9,786 bases of DNA from an uncultured Lachnospiraceae bacterium (GCA_900539175.1 UQAW01000101.1:1-9786); one strand, 5' to 3'. Counted from the stretch's first letter, positions 1 to 6,351 are shown. Program-made: numbers and translations. The notes: generated from the sequence alone by a model not told the origin.

Positions 1-194
1 AACAGAAGAATATTGCCCTTTTTTAAGGCGTATTCCTGATTTCTACAGGACAGTACGCGGTGTCCATCTTCGATAAATCCAATCACATAATATTCATGGA
101 AGTGGTTTGGAAATGGCTGCACGATTCCCTCAAAGCGATATGCCTCAATCCGAAGCTCATCATCATAAACCGCCGTCCTTGTTTGTTTCTTCAT
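1..194 (-). CDS. AraC-family transcriptional regulator, N-terminal part (cut by window edge)
   Basis: This reading frame starts at the ATG complementary to 192-194 and runs leftward out of the window, leaving 64 codons. An AAGGAGG ribosome binding site lies 7-8 bases upstream of the start. The peptide (MKKQTRTAVYDDELRIEAYR...) holds the motif HFHEYYVIGFIEDG at residues 31-44, followed by a K-K-G-N-I-L-L stretch near residue 60. This pattern is typical of the N-terminal cupin (AraC_binding) sensor domain of AraC-type regulators, in which the His/Glu-rich strand lines the ligand pocket. The C-terminal double helix-turn-helix should lie beyond the window. The gene points away from the two-component gene at 418, so it probably belongs to another transcription unit. 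The ligand and targets cannot be deduced from what is visible. Confidence 0.85.
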   Translation of the reverse strand, partial: MKKQTRTAVYDDELRIEAYRFEGIVQPFPNHFHEYYVIGFIEDGHRVLSCRNQEYALKKGNILL

Positions 195-219
195 GTGTGT
201 TCCCTCCTTGCTGTTCCTC

Positions 220-228
220 ATTGTAGCA
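220..228 (-). promoter_or_regulatory. Candidate extended -10 promoter of the AraC-type gene
   Basis: On the - strand the sequence reads TGC-TACAAT, an extended -10 element one mismatch from TATAAT. It lies about 25 bases upstream of the AraC-type start codon, with the AAGGAGG between them. No good -35 is seen at 16-18 bp, which is common when the TGn extension is present. Confidence 0.4.
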
Positions 229-288
229 TTTCAAAATGCAAAAGGCTTGTAAAATATCTTCATTTTCTTCGGAACGGATAAAGACTAC

Positions 289-317
289 TGGATAGTTAGT
301 AAAGGGTGTGGTATGCT
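289..317 (+). promoter_or_regulatory. Candidate promoter of module A regulator-kinase operon
   Basis: An extended -10 (TGG-TATGCT, hexamer at 312-317) sits 17 bp downstream of TGGATA (289-294), which matches the -35 consensus at 4 of 6 positions. The core is part of a 17-base string, 309-325, repeated exactly at 5853-5869 before the HTH_16 gene. Transcription would start near 324, giving a leader of about 95 bases before the regulator's ribosome binding site. Confidence 0.5.
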
Positions 318-417
318 GTTAGCAGGACATCAACACGAAAATAGGAACGTGAAAACTATGACATTGAAATGGAAGATAAGGCTGGCATATGAGTTGGAAT
401 GATGGGAGGTGCGTTTC

Positions 418-1086
418 ATGGCGAACATCTTGATTGTAGAAGATGAAAAAAATATGCAGGACATTATTGCTGAATATATGCAGCGCGGTGGACATACCTG
501 TTTTATGGCAGACGATGGTGTGGATGCGCTGCTGATACTGAAAAATAATCCTATGGATCTGATGGTACTGGATATTATGATGCCTCATCTGAACGGTTTT
601 ACCGTGTGCAAAATGGCAAGGGAAATGAGTAATCTGCCTATTATCATGCTGACTGCGAAAAGCAGCGAAGACGATAAACTGAAAGGGTATGAATTGGGTG
701 CCGATGATTACATGACAAAACCATTCAGCCCCAAGGTGCTGCTGGCAAAAGCGAATGCTTTGCTGCGCCGTTCTTCTGTTGCCCCGGCAGAAACCATAAG
801 TGCCGGTAAAATTTCCATAATTCCTGCCTCTCATAAGGTCTTTCTGGATGGGCAGGAAATCACTTTGACTCACAAGGAATATGAACTGCTCCATTTTTTC
901 ATGTCAAACCCCGGACAGATTTTCAACAGGGAGCAGTTGCTAAACCGGATATGGGGATATGATTTTGAGGGAACGACCCGAACGGTAGATACACATATCA
1001 AAACGCTGCGGCAGAAATTGGGGGACGAAAGCAAACATATTGTGACGCTTATCCGTTCCGGCTACAAATTTGAGGTGACAGTATGA
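418..1086 (+). CDS. OmpR/PhoB-family response regulator (module A)
   Basis: This 222-residue protein should receive a phosphate from the kinase encoded just downstream and bind DNA. Residues 1-118 form a receiver domain with the acidic pair E8/D9, phospho-acceptor D52 (MVLDIMMP), T79 and K101 (TKPF). Residues 129-222 are a winged-helix domain with recognition helix TVDTHIKTLRQKLG at 189-202 and the wing RSGYKFEV near the end. The ATG at 418 is preferred over an in-frame GTG at 409 because GGGAGG at 404-409 sits 8 bases before it and the protein then begins MANILIVEDE, as receivers usually do. Its stop overlaps the kinase start (ATGA), which implies translational coupling. A likely target is the four-repeat operator at 2233-2272 in front of the exporter operon; this is inferred from position and repeat geometry. 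Confidence 0.95.
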   Translation: MANILIVEDEKNMQDIIAEYMQRGGHTCFMADDGVDALLILKNNPMDLMVLDIMMPHLNGFTVCKMAREMSNLPIIMLTAKSSEDDKLKGYELGADDYMTKPFSPKVLLAKANALLRRSSVAPAETISAGKISIIPASHKVFLDGQEITLTHKEYELLHFFMSNPGQIFNREQLLNRIWGYDFEGTTRTVDTHIKTLRQKLGDESKHIVTLIRSGYKFEVTV

Positions 1087-2159
1087 AAATCAGTAATCAT
1101 ATGAATATATTTACCGTGCGGAAGAAAATACTACTGGCTTCTAAACTAATCGGCGTTATGCTGATTGTTTCCTATATGTTCTCTGCAAAGATGCCGATAG
1201 ACACGGATATTTCCTTTGCCGTCTGGATGGTTTTCGTTGTCGTCCTGATCTGTACGGTTGATTTATTGATGGCGCGTTTCATTTCAAAACCTGTTTCTGA
1301 ATTGAATGAGGCTGCCCATCGCATGGCGGAACTGGATTTTTCCAATCCCTGTACGGTAACGGGGCTTGATGAATTTGGAGAGCTTTCTAGGAGCCTGAAT
1401 CGCATGGGGGAAAATCTGCAACAAGCATTTGCGGCGTTGGAAGCTGCCAACGTGAAATTGGAACAGGATGTAGAACAAAAGAAACGGCTGCTAGCCGAGC
1501 GCAAAGAATTGGTAGACAATCTCTCCCATGAAATGAAAACCCCATTAGGCGTGATCCGGGCTTATACCGAGGGCTTACAGGATGAAACAGACGAGGAAAA
1601 AAGGACAAAGTATTCCGAGGTTATCATTGCGGAAACAGAGCGCATGAACTGTTTAATTACTACGCTGCTTGATCTGTCCGCACTGGAGAATGGTGCCACG
1701 CAGCTTCATCCGGAACGGTTTGACTTTGTGGAATTTCTGGAAACGGTTGCAGGGCGGCTTTTGATGGATATACCGGATGCTGATTTTGTTTTGCAGTATG
1801 AACTTCCGGAGCATCCCGTCTATGCTGACACTGATAAAGGCCGTATGGAACAGGTTTTAGATAACCTAATCGTTAATGCAAAAAGAAATGTCCAGCCGGG
1901 CGGCATTCTGAAATTGTCCTTGACAGAACATGGCGCGATGCTGGATTTCACTATTTTTAATCAAGGACCGTCCATCCCGCAGGAAAACCTTTCAAAAATC
2001 TGGACAAAATTCTACCGTGACAGAAATTCCCAATACGGCGGTTCGGGGCTGGGGCTTGCCATTGTTGCACAGATTTTGTCTATGCAGCATTTGGACTACG
2101 GCGCTGAAAACAGGGATGATGGCGTAGCGTTCTATTTTTCTATTCCCACGATAAAATGA
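1083..2159 (+). CDS. HAMP-containing sensor histidine kinase with minimal sensor (module A)
   Basis: This 358-residue membrane kinase is paired with the regulator at 418, overlapping it by 4 bases. Two membrane spans are visible, about residues 18-34 and 46-66, separated by only about ten residues, so there is essentially no extracellular sensor domain. A HAMP linker follows (about 67-118), leading into a helical, coiled-coil-like segment (112-145). The H-box NLSHEMKTP places the phosphorylated histidine at H149. The catalytic domain has an N-box with N261 and N265, a G1-like FNQGP at 292-296 with Asn where Asp is more usual, an IWTKFYR F-box-like segment and a G2 box GGSGLGL at 319-325. The short loop recalls intramembrane-sensing kinases of peptide-stress systems, but those (BceS type) usually lack HAMP. 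The ligand is unknown; control of the downstream exporter is inferred from position. Confidence 0.93.
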   Translation: MKISNHMNIFTVRKKILLASKLIGVMLIVSYMFSAKMPIDTDISFAVWMVFVVVLICTVDLLMARFISKPVSELNEAAHRMAELDFSNPCTVTGLDEFGELSRSLNRMGENLQQAFAALEAANVKLEQDVEQKKRLLAERKELVDNLSHEMKTPLGVIRAYTEGLQDETDEEKRTKYSEVIIAETERMNCLITTLLDLSALENGATQLHPERFDFVEFLETVAGRLLMDIPDADFVLQYELPEHPVYADTDKGRMEQVLDNLIVNAKRNVQPGGILKLSLTEHGAMLDFTIFNQGPSIPQENLSKIWTKFYRDRNSQYGGSGLGLAIVAQILSMQHLDYGAENRDDGVAFYFSIPTIK

Positions 2160-2178
2160 CAATCTGATATTTACAGAC

Positions 2179-2220
2179 AGGCTTCTGATCTCCAAGAGGA
2201 TAAGGAAGCCTTTTCTTTTT
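2179..2220 (+). terminator. Rho-independent terminator after the module A kinase
   Basis: AGGCTTC (2179-2185) pairs with GAAGCCT (2205-2211), with a smaller CTC/GAG pairing possible inside the loop. It is followed by a T-rich run TTTTCTTTTTT. It lies 20 bases after the kinase stop and separates the regulator-kinase transcript from the exporter operon. Confidence 0.8.
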
Positions 2221-2232
2221 TCTCTCAATAGA

Positions 2233-2272
2233 TTTCACAGAGGCTTCACACCGATCTCACATCGACTTCAAC
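2233..2272. promoter_or_regulatory. Operator: four direct repeats at 11-bp period (module A)
   Basis: Four copies of a TTCACA-like half-site start at 2234 (TTCACA), 2245 (TTCACA), 2256 (CTCACA) and 2267 (TTCAAC), spaced exactly 11 bp. Two of the spacers share CGA. OmpR/PhoB-family regulators are known to bind tandem direct repeats of 10-11 bp as head-to-tail dimers, and the half-site resembles the enteric pho box core. The array lies between a terminator and the exporter operon, where an activator that replaces a -35 element would bind. The regulator at 418 is the obvious candidate, by inference. Confidence 0.75.
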
Positions 2273-2281
2273 CCATTTTCT

Positions 2282-2287
2282 TATCTT
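2282..2287 (+). promoter_or_regulatory. Candidate -10 of the exporter operon
   Basis: TATCTT lies 10 bases after the last operator repeat. The -35 position falls inside the repeat array and has no TTGACA-like sequence, as expected for a promoter that depends on an activator. The leader to the small membrane protein would be about 40 bases. Confidence 0.4.
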
Positions 2288-2333
2288 TATCCCACAAAGA
2301 GGGAACACCCCTCAAAATAAGGAGGTAACGGTG

Positions 2334-2489
2334 ATGTTTTTAGGCTTGGAATGGTATTGGTGGCTTGTGATTCTGGTGGCGCTGGTGATCTCTATCCCGT
2401 TCAAGGTAAAATTTATGAAATGGTGGAATGAACACCAGCAAGAAAAGAAAAAGGAGCAGCGCGGAAAATGGGGGGATGAAAATGATTGA
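2334..2489 (+). CDS. Small single-span membrane protein, first gene of exporter operon (51 aa)
   Basis: This short gene begins at ATG 2334, 8 bases after a strong AAGGAGG (2319-2325); an in-frame GTG at 2331 is an alternative start. The product starts MFLGLEWYWWLVILVALVIS, an aromatic-rich hydrophobic span from about residue 5 to 23. The remaining 28 residues are strongly charged and basic (KFMKWWNEHQQEKKKEQR), with a last acidic DEND. By the positive-inside rule the tail is cytoplasmic. The gene overlaps the ABC ATPase start by 8 bases, so the two are probably translationally coupled and the peptide may work with the exporter or the kinase. I do not recognise a named family for it. The evidence that it is real is the ribosome binding site, the position just behind an operator, and the coupling. 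Confidence 0.75.
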   Translation: MFLGLEWYWWLVILVALVISIPFKVKFMKWWNEHQQEKKKEQRGKWGDEND

Positions 2490-3330
2490 TGTAAAGGACT
2501 TGACATTCTCCTACGGGAAAGATAAACAGGCATTGCATGGCCTGAACTTCTCCGTGGGAGATGGAGAAATCTTTGGGTTTTTAGGACCGAACGGTTCCGG
2601 TAAGTCAACGACCCAAAAGATATTAACGGGTATCTTAAAAGGACATGGAGGTATGGTGTCTCTGTTCGGGAAAGACATCAGAAGCGCATATACACAAGAG
2701 TTTTTTCAAAAAATCGGTGTCCTGTTTGAGTTTCCCTATCTGTATGCCAATTTAAGCGCCCTTGACAATCTCCATTATTTTGCTTCGTTCTATCCTAAAG
2801 AACAGCTGCGGGATGCAGAAGAACTGCTGGACGAACTGGAATTTAAGCGGGACTATTTAAAGAAGCCGGTTTCTTCCTACTCAAAGGGGATGCGCCAGCG
2901 TGTCAGCATGGCGAGAGCTTTAATCAGTAATCCAAAGCTCCTGTTTTTAGACGAGCCGACCAGCGGCCTGGACCCCGCCGGAGCTGTCCTCTTTCGTAAG
3001 CTCATAGAGAGAGAACGGCAAAAAGGCACAACAGTATTTTTGACAACACATAATATGCTGGACGCTGATCTGCTTTGTGACAGGGTGGCATTTATCTCCA
3101 ATGGAAAAATCGTGGCGTTGGACACGCCAGGAAATTTGAAAGAGCAGAACAGCAACCACAGCATCATCATTCACTATCTGTATCAGGGTAAGAGGGAGGA
3201 ACAGACGGTTGAGGCCCCGGAGCTGAAAGCTGGTATCCCTTTCGTCTATGACGAAATTATCAGCGTTCATTCCCAGGAGCCGACTTTGGAGGATATATTC
3301 ATCCGGTACACAGGGAGGAGGCTGTCCTGA
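2482..3330 (+). CDS. ABC transporter ATP-binding subunit (module A exporter)
   Basis: This 282-residue ATPase powers export through the two permeases that follow. Visible motifs are Walker A GPNGSGKST (35-43), a Q-loop position occupied by Glu (IGVLFEFP, E83), signature YSKGMRQR (133-140), Walker B LLFLDEP with catalytic E158, D-loop SGLDP (161-165) and switch H190. Glu at the Q-loop is frequent in ABC-2/BcrA-like exporters. The ATG at 2482 is chosen because a run of G at 2470-2475 lies 6 bases upstream; an in-frame ATG at 2476 abuts that run and is less likely. The start overlaps the small membrane protein gene, and the stop overlaps the permease start (TGATG). Family relatives include bacitracin and lantibiotic immunity transporters; the substrate here is not shown by the sequence. 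Confidence 0.95.
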   Translation: MIDVKDLTFSYGKDKQALHGLNFSVGDGEIFGFLGPNGSGKSTTQKILTGILKGHGGMVSLFGKDIRSAYTQEFFQKIGVLFEFPYLYANLSALDNLHYFASFYPKEQLRDAEELLDELEFKRDYLKKPVSSYSKGMRQRVSMARALISNPKLLFLDEPTSGLDPAGAVLFRKLIERERQKGTTVFLTTHNMLDADLLCDRVAFISNGKIVALDTPGNLKEQNSNHSIIIHYLYQGKREEQTVEAPELKAGIPFVYDEIISVHSQEPTLEDIFIRYTGRRLS

Positions 3331-4325
3331 TGTGGAAAAGTTTGTATTCCCTATTCAAAAAAGATTGCAGGATGATGGTGTCCGGGAGATTCTTTCTTGT
3401 GGCGCTGGGTTCGCTCATACTATACACGCTGTTCATTCACTTTGGTTATCTGAATTTTATGCAGGCCGGGATTTACAATGTGTATCTCTATGATCCTGCC
3501 GGAACGCAGACAGAGGCTTCTTCTCTTGTCTATCCGGTGACTTCTCTGGAAGAACTGGATGCAGCACTTGAAGCTGACACAAACGGCGTAGGCATTGATG
3601 CCAGCAGCGGTACTCCAAGTGTCATACTCTATACAGCGGCTAAAAAAGCAGATCAGCATAGAAAAGATTTTGCGTTGTCCTTGCTCCATCCTGACAAGGG
3701 TTATGCTGCAGAAATAGTCGGGAGCAACACCCCGGAAATGAAGCAGCGCAGAGAAATCACCTGTGAACTGTTATTCGTTGAGATTGTCGCTGTAGGTTTT
3801 TTAGGGATTGCTTCCGTACTGTTCAAAGAAAAGCAGATGGGAGTCATCCGCGTCCATGCAATTATGCCCCTGAAAAAGAGCCTGTTTATATTTTCGAAAG
3901 TCTTTATCTTCCTGCTGACAGATTTGGTGTTTGCAACCTTGATGACTTTATTCAATGTTGGGCTTGCAGACATGAGAAGTATTTTGCCCGCCGTATTGGT
4001 ACAGACTGCTATCCTGTCTCTGATTATGGCATTGGTGGGTTTTGGCTGCACAATGCTGCTAAAAGACTTCAAGCAATTTTCGCTTGCGTATCTGGTGATT
4101 GCGCTCTTTGCAGCGACCCCTGTTTTTCTGTCGGCCAATACTTCAATCAAAATGGCGTGGATTATCTACCATCCGTTTTATCATGTGTATATGGGGCTGA
4201 AAAACGCATTTTTCGGTGTACCGGTCACAAACTCAATTTATTATATTTGTGCGGCGAGTGCAATTATCCTGCTCTTTGGTATTGTAGAATTTGCGTTCCG
4301 TAAAGAAATGGGAAAGGAGGGCTGA
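3330..4325 (+). CDS. ABC-2 type transporter permease, first subunit (module A)
   Basis: This 331-residue membrane protein has six likely spans, at about residues 20-38, 146-165, 186-208, 219-240, 250-267 and 302-322. A long hydrophilic segment of about 105 residues lies between spans 1 and 2 and should be extracellular. After span 2 comes the segment EKQMGVIRVHAIMPLKKS, which matches the conserved cytoplasmic coupling region of ABC-2 permeases (Glu-x-x-Gly...Pro before span 3). The start codon overlaps the ATPase stop by one base. Together with the next gene it would form a heterodimeric channel for the ATPase. The large outer loop could contact a peptide or lipid substrate, but that is inference. 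Confidence 0.9.
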   Translation: MWKSLYSLFKKDCRMMVSGRFFLVALGSLILYTLFIHFGYLNFMQAGIYNVYLYDPAGTQTEASSLVYPVTSLEELDAALEADTNGVGIDASSGTPSVILYTAAKKADQHRKDFALSLLHPDKGYAAEIVGSNTPEMKQRREITCELLFVEIVAVGFLGIASVLFKEKQMGVIRVHAIMPLKKSLFIFSKVFIFLLTDLVFATLMTLFNVGLADMRSILPAVLVQTAILSLIMALVGFGCTMLLKDFKQFSLAYLVIALFAATPVFLSANTSIKMAWIIYHPFYHVYMGLKNAFFGVPVTNSIYYICAASAIILLFGIVEFAFRKEMGKEG

Positions 4326-4327
4326 CA

Positions 4328-5338
4328 ATGAAAGGACTGATTTATCAGCTTAAAAGCGTCCGAAAAGATAAGTTTTGCATGATGTCTTTTCTGCTGCCTG
4401 TCGTGGTAGCCGTAGCATTAAATTTTGTCGGCTCCATTGACCTTTCTTCTTTGGGGGAATTTCAGTTTGGTGTGGTTGCTCATGATACCACTTCGGAAAT
4501 GGAGAACTGGCTGGAAGAATACGGCTCTGTTACGGTCTATCAGACAAGGGAGGAATTGATTTTGGCAATCAATGAACCATCTACGAACCTGATCGGCGTG
4601 GAAAGGAACGGGAATGGTATCAAGACCATTATATCCGGCGATGAATTAGGTACATGGCAGCAAACGGCAAATACACTTCCGTCACTTTATGAGCAGCGGG
4701 AAACATCTGCACAGACCAGTATGCAGGTTTTGGAACGTCCTGACATACTGGCAGGTTATCAGAATATCTTCATTGCCATTACGTTGATTGTCGCTATGTT
4801 CATGGGCTGTACTTTTAATGCAATGAACATCATTTCAGAAAAAGAGGATGGCGTTGCGCTGGTCAACGAAATACTGCCTATGACATCCAGACAATATATG
4901 CTTCAAAAAATCTTTATCGGTTTTGTGTTTGGATGTTTGTCCGCTATTGTAACAGCGGCAATCTGTTTCAGGCTGTCCGCCGCTGGGGCGGCGGTCATGC
5001 TGGCGCTGATCGTATTGTCAGCCTTTGTATCTGCTTTGATCGGCCTGTTTGTTGGCCGTATTTCGGATGGGCTGATGGTGGGCGTTGTTTACATCAAAAT
5101 TATTATGATTGTGTTTATGGCAGTCCCAATATTGTATTATTTGGCAGGCACAGGGAACAAAGTCCTCTCATACATTTGTTATCTTATCCCATCCAGTGCC
5201 ACTTTTGAGGGGATTATGGATTTGGCAAATGGCGGTATCGTTATCGCAGGTAAAGATATGGTGATTCTTGTTGCTCACTGTATTTTTTGGCTTTTGGCCT
5301 ATCTTTTTATATCGGAACGCCAGAAAAAACAGGTATAA
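4328..5338 (+). CDS. ABC-2 type transporter permease, second subunit (module A)
   Basis: This 336-residue protein has the same architecture as its neighbour: one N-terminal span (about 17-36), a large outer domain (about 37-145), then spans at roughly 147-167, 193-214, 219-243, 250-272 and 307-327. The coupling segment SEKEDGVALVNEILPMTSRQ at 170-189 follows span 2, as in other ABC-2 permeases. An AAAGGAGG just upstream gives a clear ribosome binding site, and the gap to the previous stop is only two bases. The two permeases differ strongly in sequence, so a heterodimer is more likely than a recent duplication. The short basic tail (RQKKQV) is cytoplasmic. Confidence 0.9.
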   Translation: MKGLIYQLKSVRKDKFCMMSFLLPVVVAVALNFVGSIDLSSLGEFQFGVVAHDTTSEMENWLEEYGSVTVYQTREELILAINEPSTNLIGVERNGNGIKTIISGDELGTWQQTANTLPSLYEQRETSAQTSMQVLERPDILAGYQNIFIAITLIVAMFMGCTFNAMNIISEKEDGVALVNEILPMTSRQYMLQKIFIGFVFGCLSAIVTAAICFRLSAAGAAVMLALIVLSAFVSALIGLFVGRISDGLMVGVVYIKIIMIVFMAVPILYYLAGTGNKVLSYICYLIPSSATFEGIMDLANGGIVIAGKDMVILVAHCIFWLLAYLFISERQKKQV

Positions 5339-5361
5339 CTGACCTTAAGTAAGGAAATGAA

Positions 5362-5793
5362 ATGGCGGTGAGAACTATGGTGGATATCTTAATTATTGAG
5401 CCTGGAAAGGAAGATGGGATACTAAATAAAATAGTGGATTTTATATCTTCAAGGACGCAGTGCCGGGTTACGAATTTGCCGTCAAATTTAAACGTAAATC
5501 TTTCTGCTGAAGTTTTATCTTTCGCTGGTATGGAAGTTCGTGTCTACGAGCAGACGGTCTGCCGGGATGGAGAATTAGTTCAAATGTCCCACCATGAGTT
5601 TTTTACGTTACTCTATTTGGCACAGCATCCCAGATGGGTATTCTCGAAAGAACAAATCTATGAAGCAGTGTGGAAATTACCTGGAGATGAGTGTGGATCA
5701 GCGGTAACGAATGTGATCAGCCAGATTCGGAAGAAGATTGGGGATAGGTATATAGAAACGGTAATAAACAGCGGGTATAAATTCGTGGGATAG
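5362..5793 (+). CDS. Orphan winged-helix (OmpR-type) DNA-binding protein with vestigial receiver
   Basis: The 143-residue product ends in a complete OmpR/PhoB-type winged helix (about residues 50-143): beta hairpin with VRVYEQTVCRDGE, helix 1 around SHHEFFTLLYLAQHP, recognition helix SAVTNVISQIRKKIG (113-127) and wing NSGYKFVG. Only about 45 residues precede it. The segment VDILIIEPGKEDGILNKIVDFI looks like the first strand and helix of a receiver, but the phospho-acceptor Asp and conserved Thr/Lys are absent. It therefore cannot be switched by phosphorylation in the normal way. The start at 5362 has AAGGA 6 bases upstream; ATG 5377 is a possible alternative. It is the last gene of the exporter operon, 23 bases after the permease and followed by a terminator. 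An autoregulatory or competing role at the operon's operator is a guess. Confidence 0.85.
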   Translation: MAVRTMVDILIIEPGKEDGILNKIVDFISSRTQCRVTNLPSNLNVNLSAEVLSFAGMEVRVYEQTVCRDGELVQMSHHEFFTLLYLAQHPRWVFSKEQIYEAVWKLPGDECGSAVTNVISQIRKKIGDRYIETVINSGYKFVG

Positions 5794-5809
5794 GAAACGA
5801 AAGATAAGG

Positions 5810-5842
5810 GCATCTGTCAGCAAGACTGGCGGGTGCTTTTTT
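5810..5842 (+). terminator. Rho-independent terminator closing the module A exporter operon
   Basis: GCATCTGTCAG (5810-5820) pairs over 11 bp, including three G-U pairs, with CTGGCGGGTGC (5826-5836) around a 5-base loop. Six T residues follow. It lies 16 bases after the winged-helix gene stop and just before the next promoter. Confidence 0.88.
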
Positions 5843-5852
5843 CTCACAGATA

Positions 5853-5869
5853 TGGTATGCTGTTAGCAG
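5853..5869 (+). promoter_or_regulatory. Extended -10 promoter of the HTH_16 gene; exact 17-base repeat of 309-325
   Basis: TGG-TATGCT (hexamer 5856-5861) is an extended -10 element located directly behind a terminator and 20 bases before the ribosome binding site of the next gene. The string TGGTATGCTGTTAGCAG is identical to 309-325, before the module A regulator, including bases downstream of the -10. The same TGGTATGCT core recurs at 8688-8696. Confidence 0.55.
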
Positions 5870-5892
5870 AATTATTTATCGGAGGTACGGGT

Positions 5893-6165
5893 ATGGAAGA
5901 GCAGCAGAATTCATTGACTTATGAAATCATCAAAGCGGCGGTTTCCGGAGAAAGATGGGCGACAGAAAAAGTCATTGCACACTACGATTCTTATATTGAA
6001 GAACTCGCCACGGTAAAAGAAAGGCAGCCGGACGGCAGCGTGAGAACCTATGTGGACGAGGATATGAAACAATCCATTATTCTGAACCTGCTGGAGAAGA
6101 TACCAGACTTTCCTTTGGAGGAAGCGGAGAGGATAGCAGAAGAGGAAATAGATGAGGGGATATAA
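5893..6165 (+). CDS. HTH_16-like small protein related to Tn916 ORF8
   Basis: This 90-residue acidic protein starts at ATG 5893, 6 bases after GGAGGT (5881-5886). Residues 9-60 (TYEIIKAAVSGERWATEKVI, then a helix ending HYDSYIEELA, then a loop QPDGSVRTYVDED) fit the helix-turn-helix family found as ORF8 in Tn916-like conjugative transposons. In that family a 'sequence-G-x-x-x-A-x-x-x-V-x-x-H-Y-x-x-Y-I' helix precedes a D-G-S/N turn and an acidic V-D-E-D/E helix. In those elements it usually follows a small sigma-like gene (ORF7). No such gene is present here; an orphan winged-helix gene lies upstream across a terminator. It has its own promoter. Its role in the element is probably regulatory but is not established. 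The assignment is by recalled pattern, not by a search. Confidence 0.75.
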   Translation: MEEQQNSLTYEIIKAAVSGERWATEKVIAHYDSYIEELATVKERQPDGSVRTYVDEDMKQSIILNLLEKIPDFPLEEAERIAEEEIDEGI

Positions 6166-6351
6166 CATTGGTGTATAGTGGTGTCTGATTTCACGAAGTA
6201 TCGGGCTTGAAAACGGTTCGAGGGTACATTATCTGGTAGAAAAGCCTGAAATAAGCCCTATATGTGGGAAAAATCCGGCTCATGCAGAAATCAGAGTATA
6301 TAAAATTTGTGTGTTTCTTGGACGAACGGTTCATACTCATGGAAAAATAAA

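Noticed and set aside
60..281. A 73-codon + strand frame at the left edge
   Set aside because: It is antisense to the AraC-type gene and crosses its promoter. The AraC frame has a clear cupin motif and ribosome binding site.
319..894. A 191-codon frame on the - strand opposite the module A regulator
   Set aside because: It lies antisense to a well-supported response regulator, has no ribosome binding site and codes for a low-complexity, His/Phe-rich product typical of shadow frames.
2231..2272. CRISPR-like reading of the short regular repeats
   Set aside because: The repeat units are only 6-7 bp at an 11-bp period, one helical turn, which fits a transcription factor array and not CRISPR repeats and spacers.
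6209..6230. GGTTCGAGG resembling a tRNA T-arm
   Set aside because: The flanking bases do not form the 5-bp T stem, and no acceptor, D or anticodon arms can be placed around it.
6205..6335. Group II intron domain V-like reading of the two ACGGTTC strings
   Set aside because: No GAGC...catalytic triad hairpin, no 5' GUGYG boundary and no reverse transcriptase frame are present.
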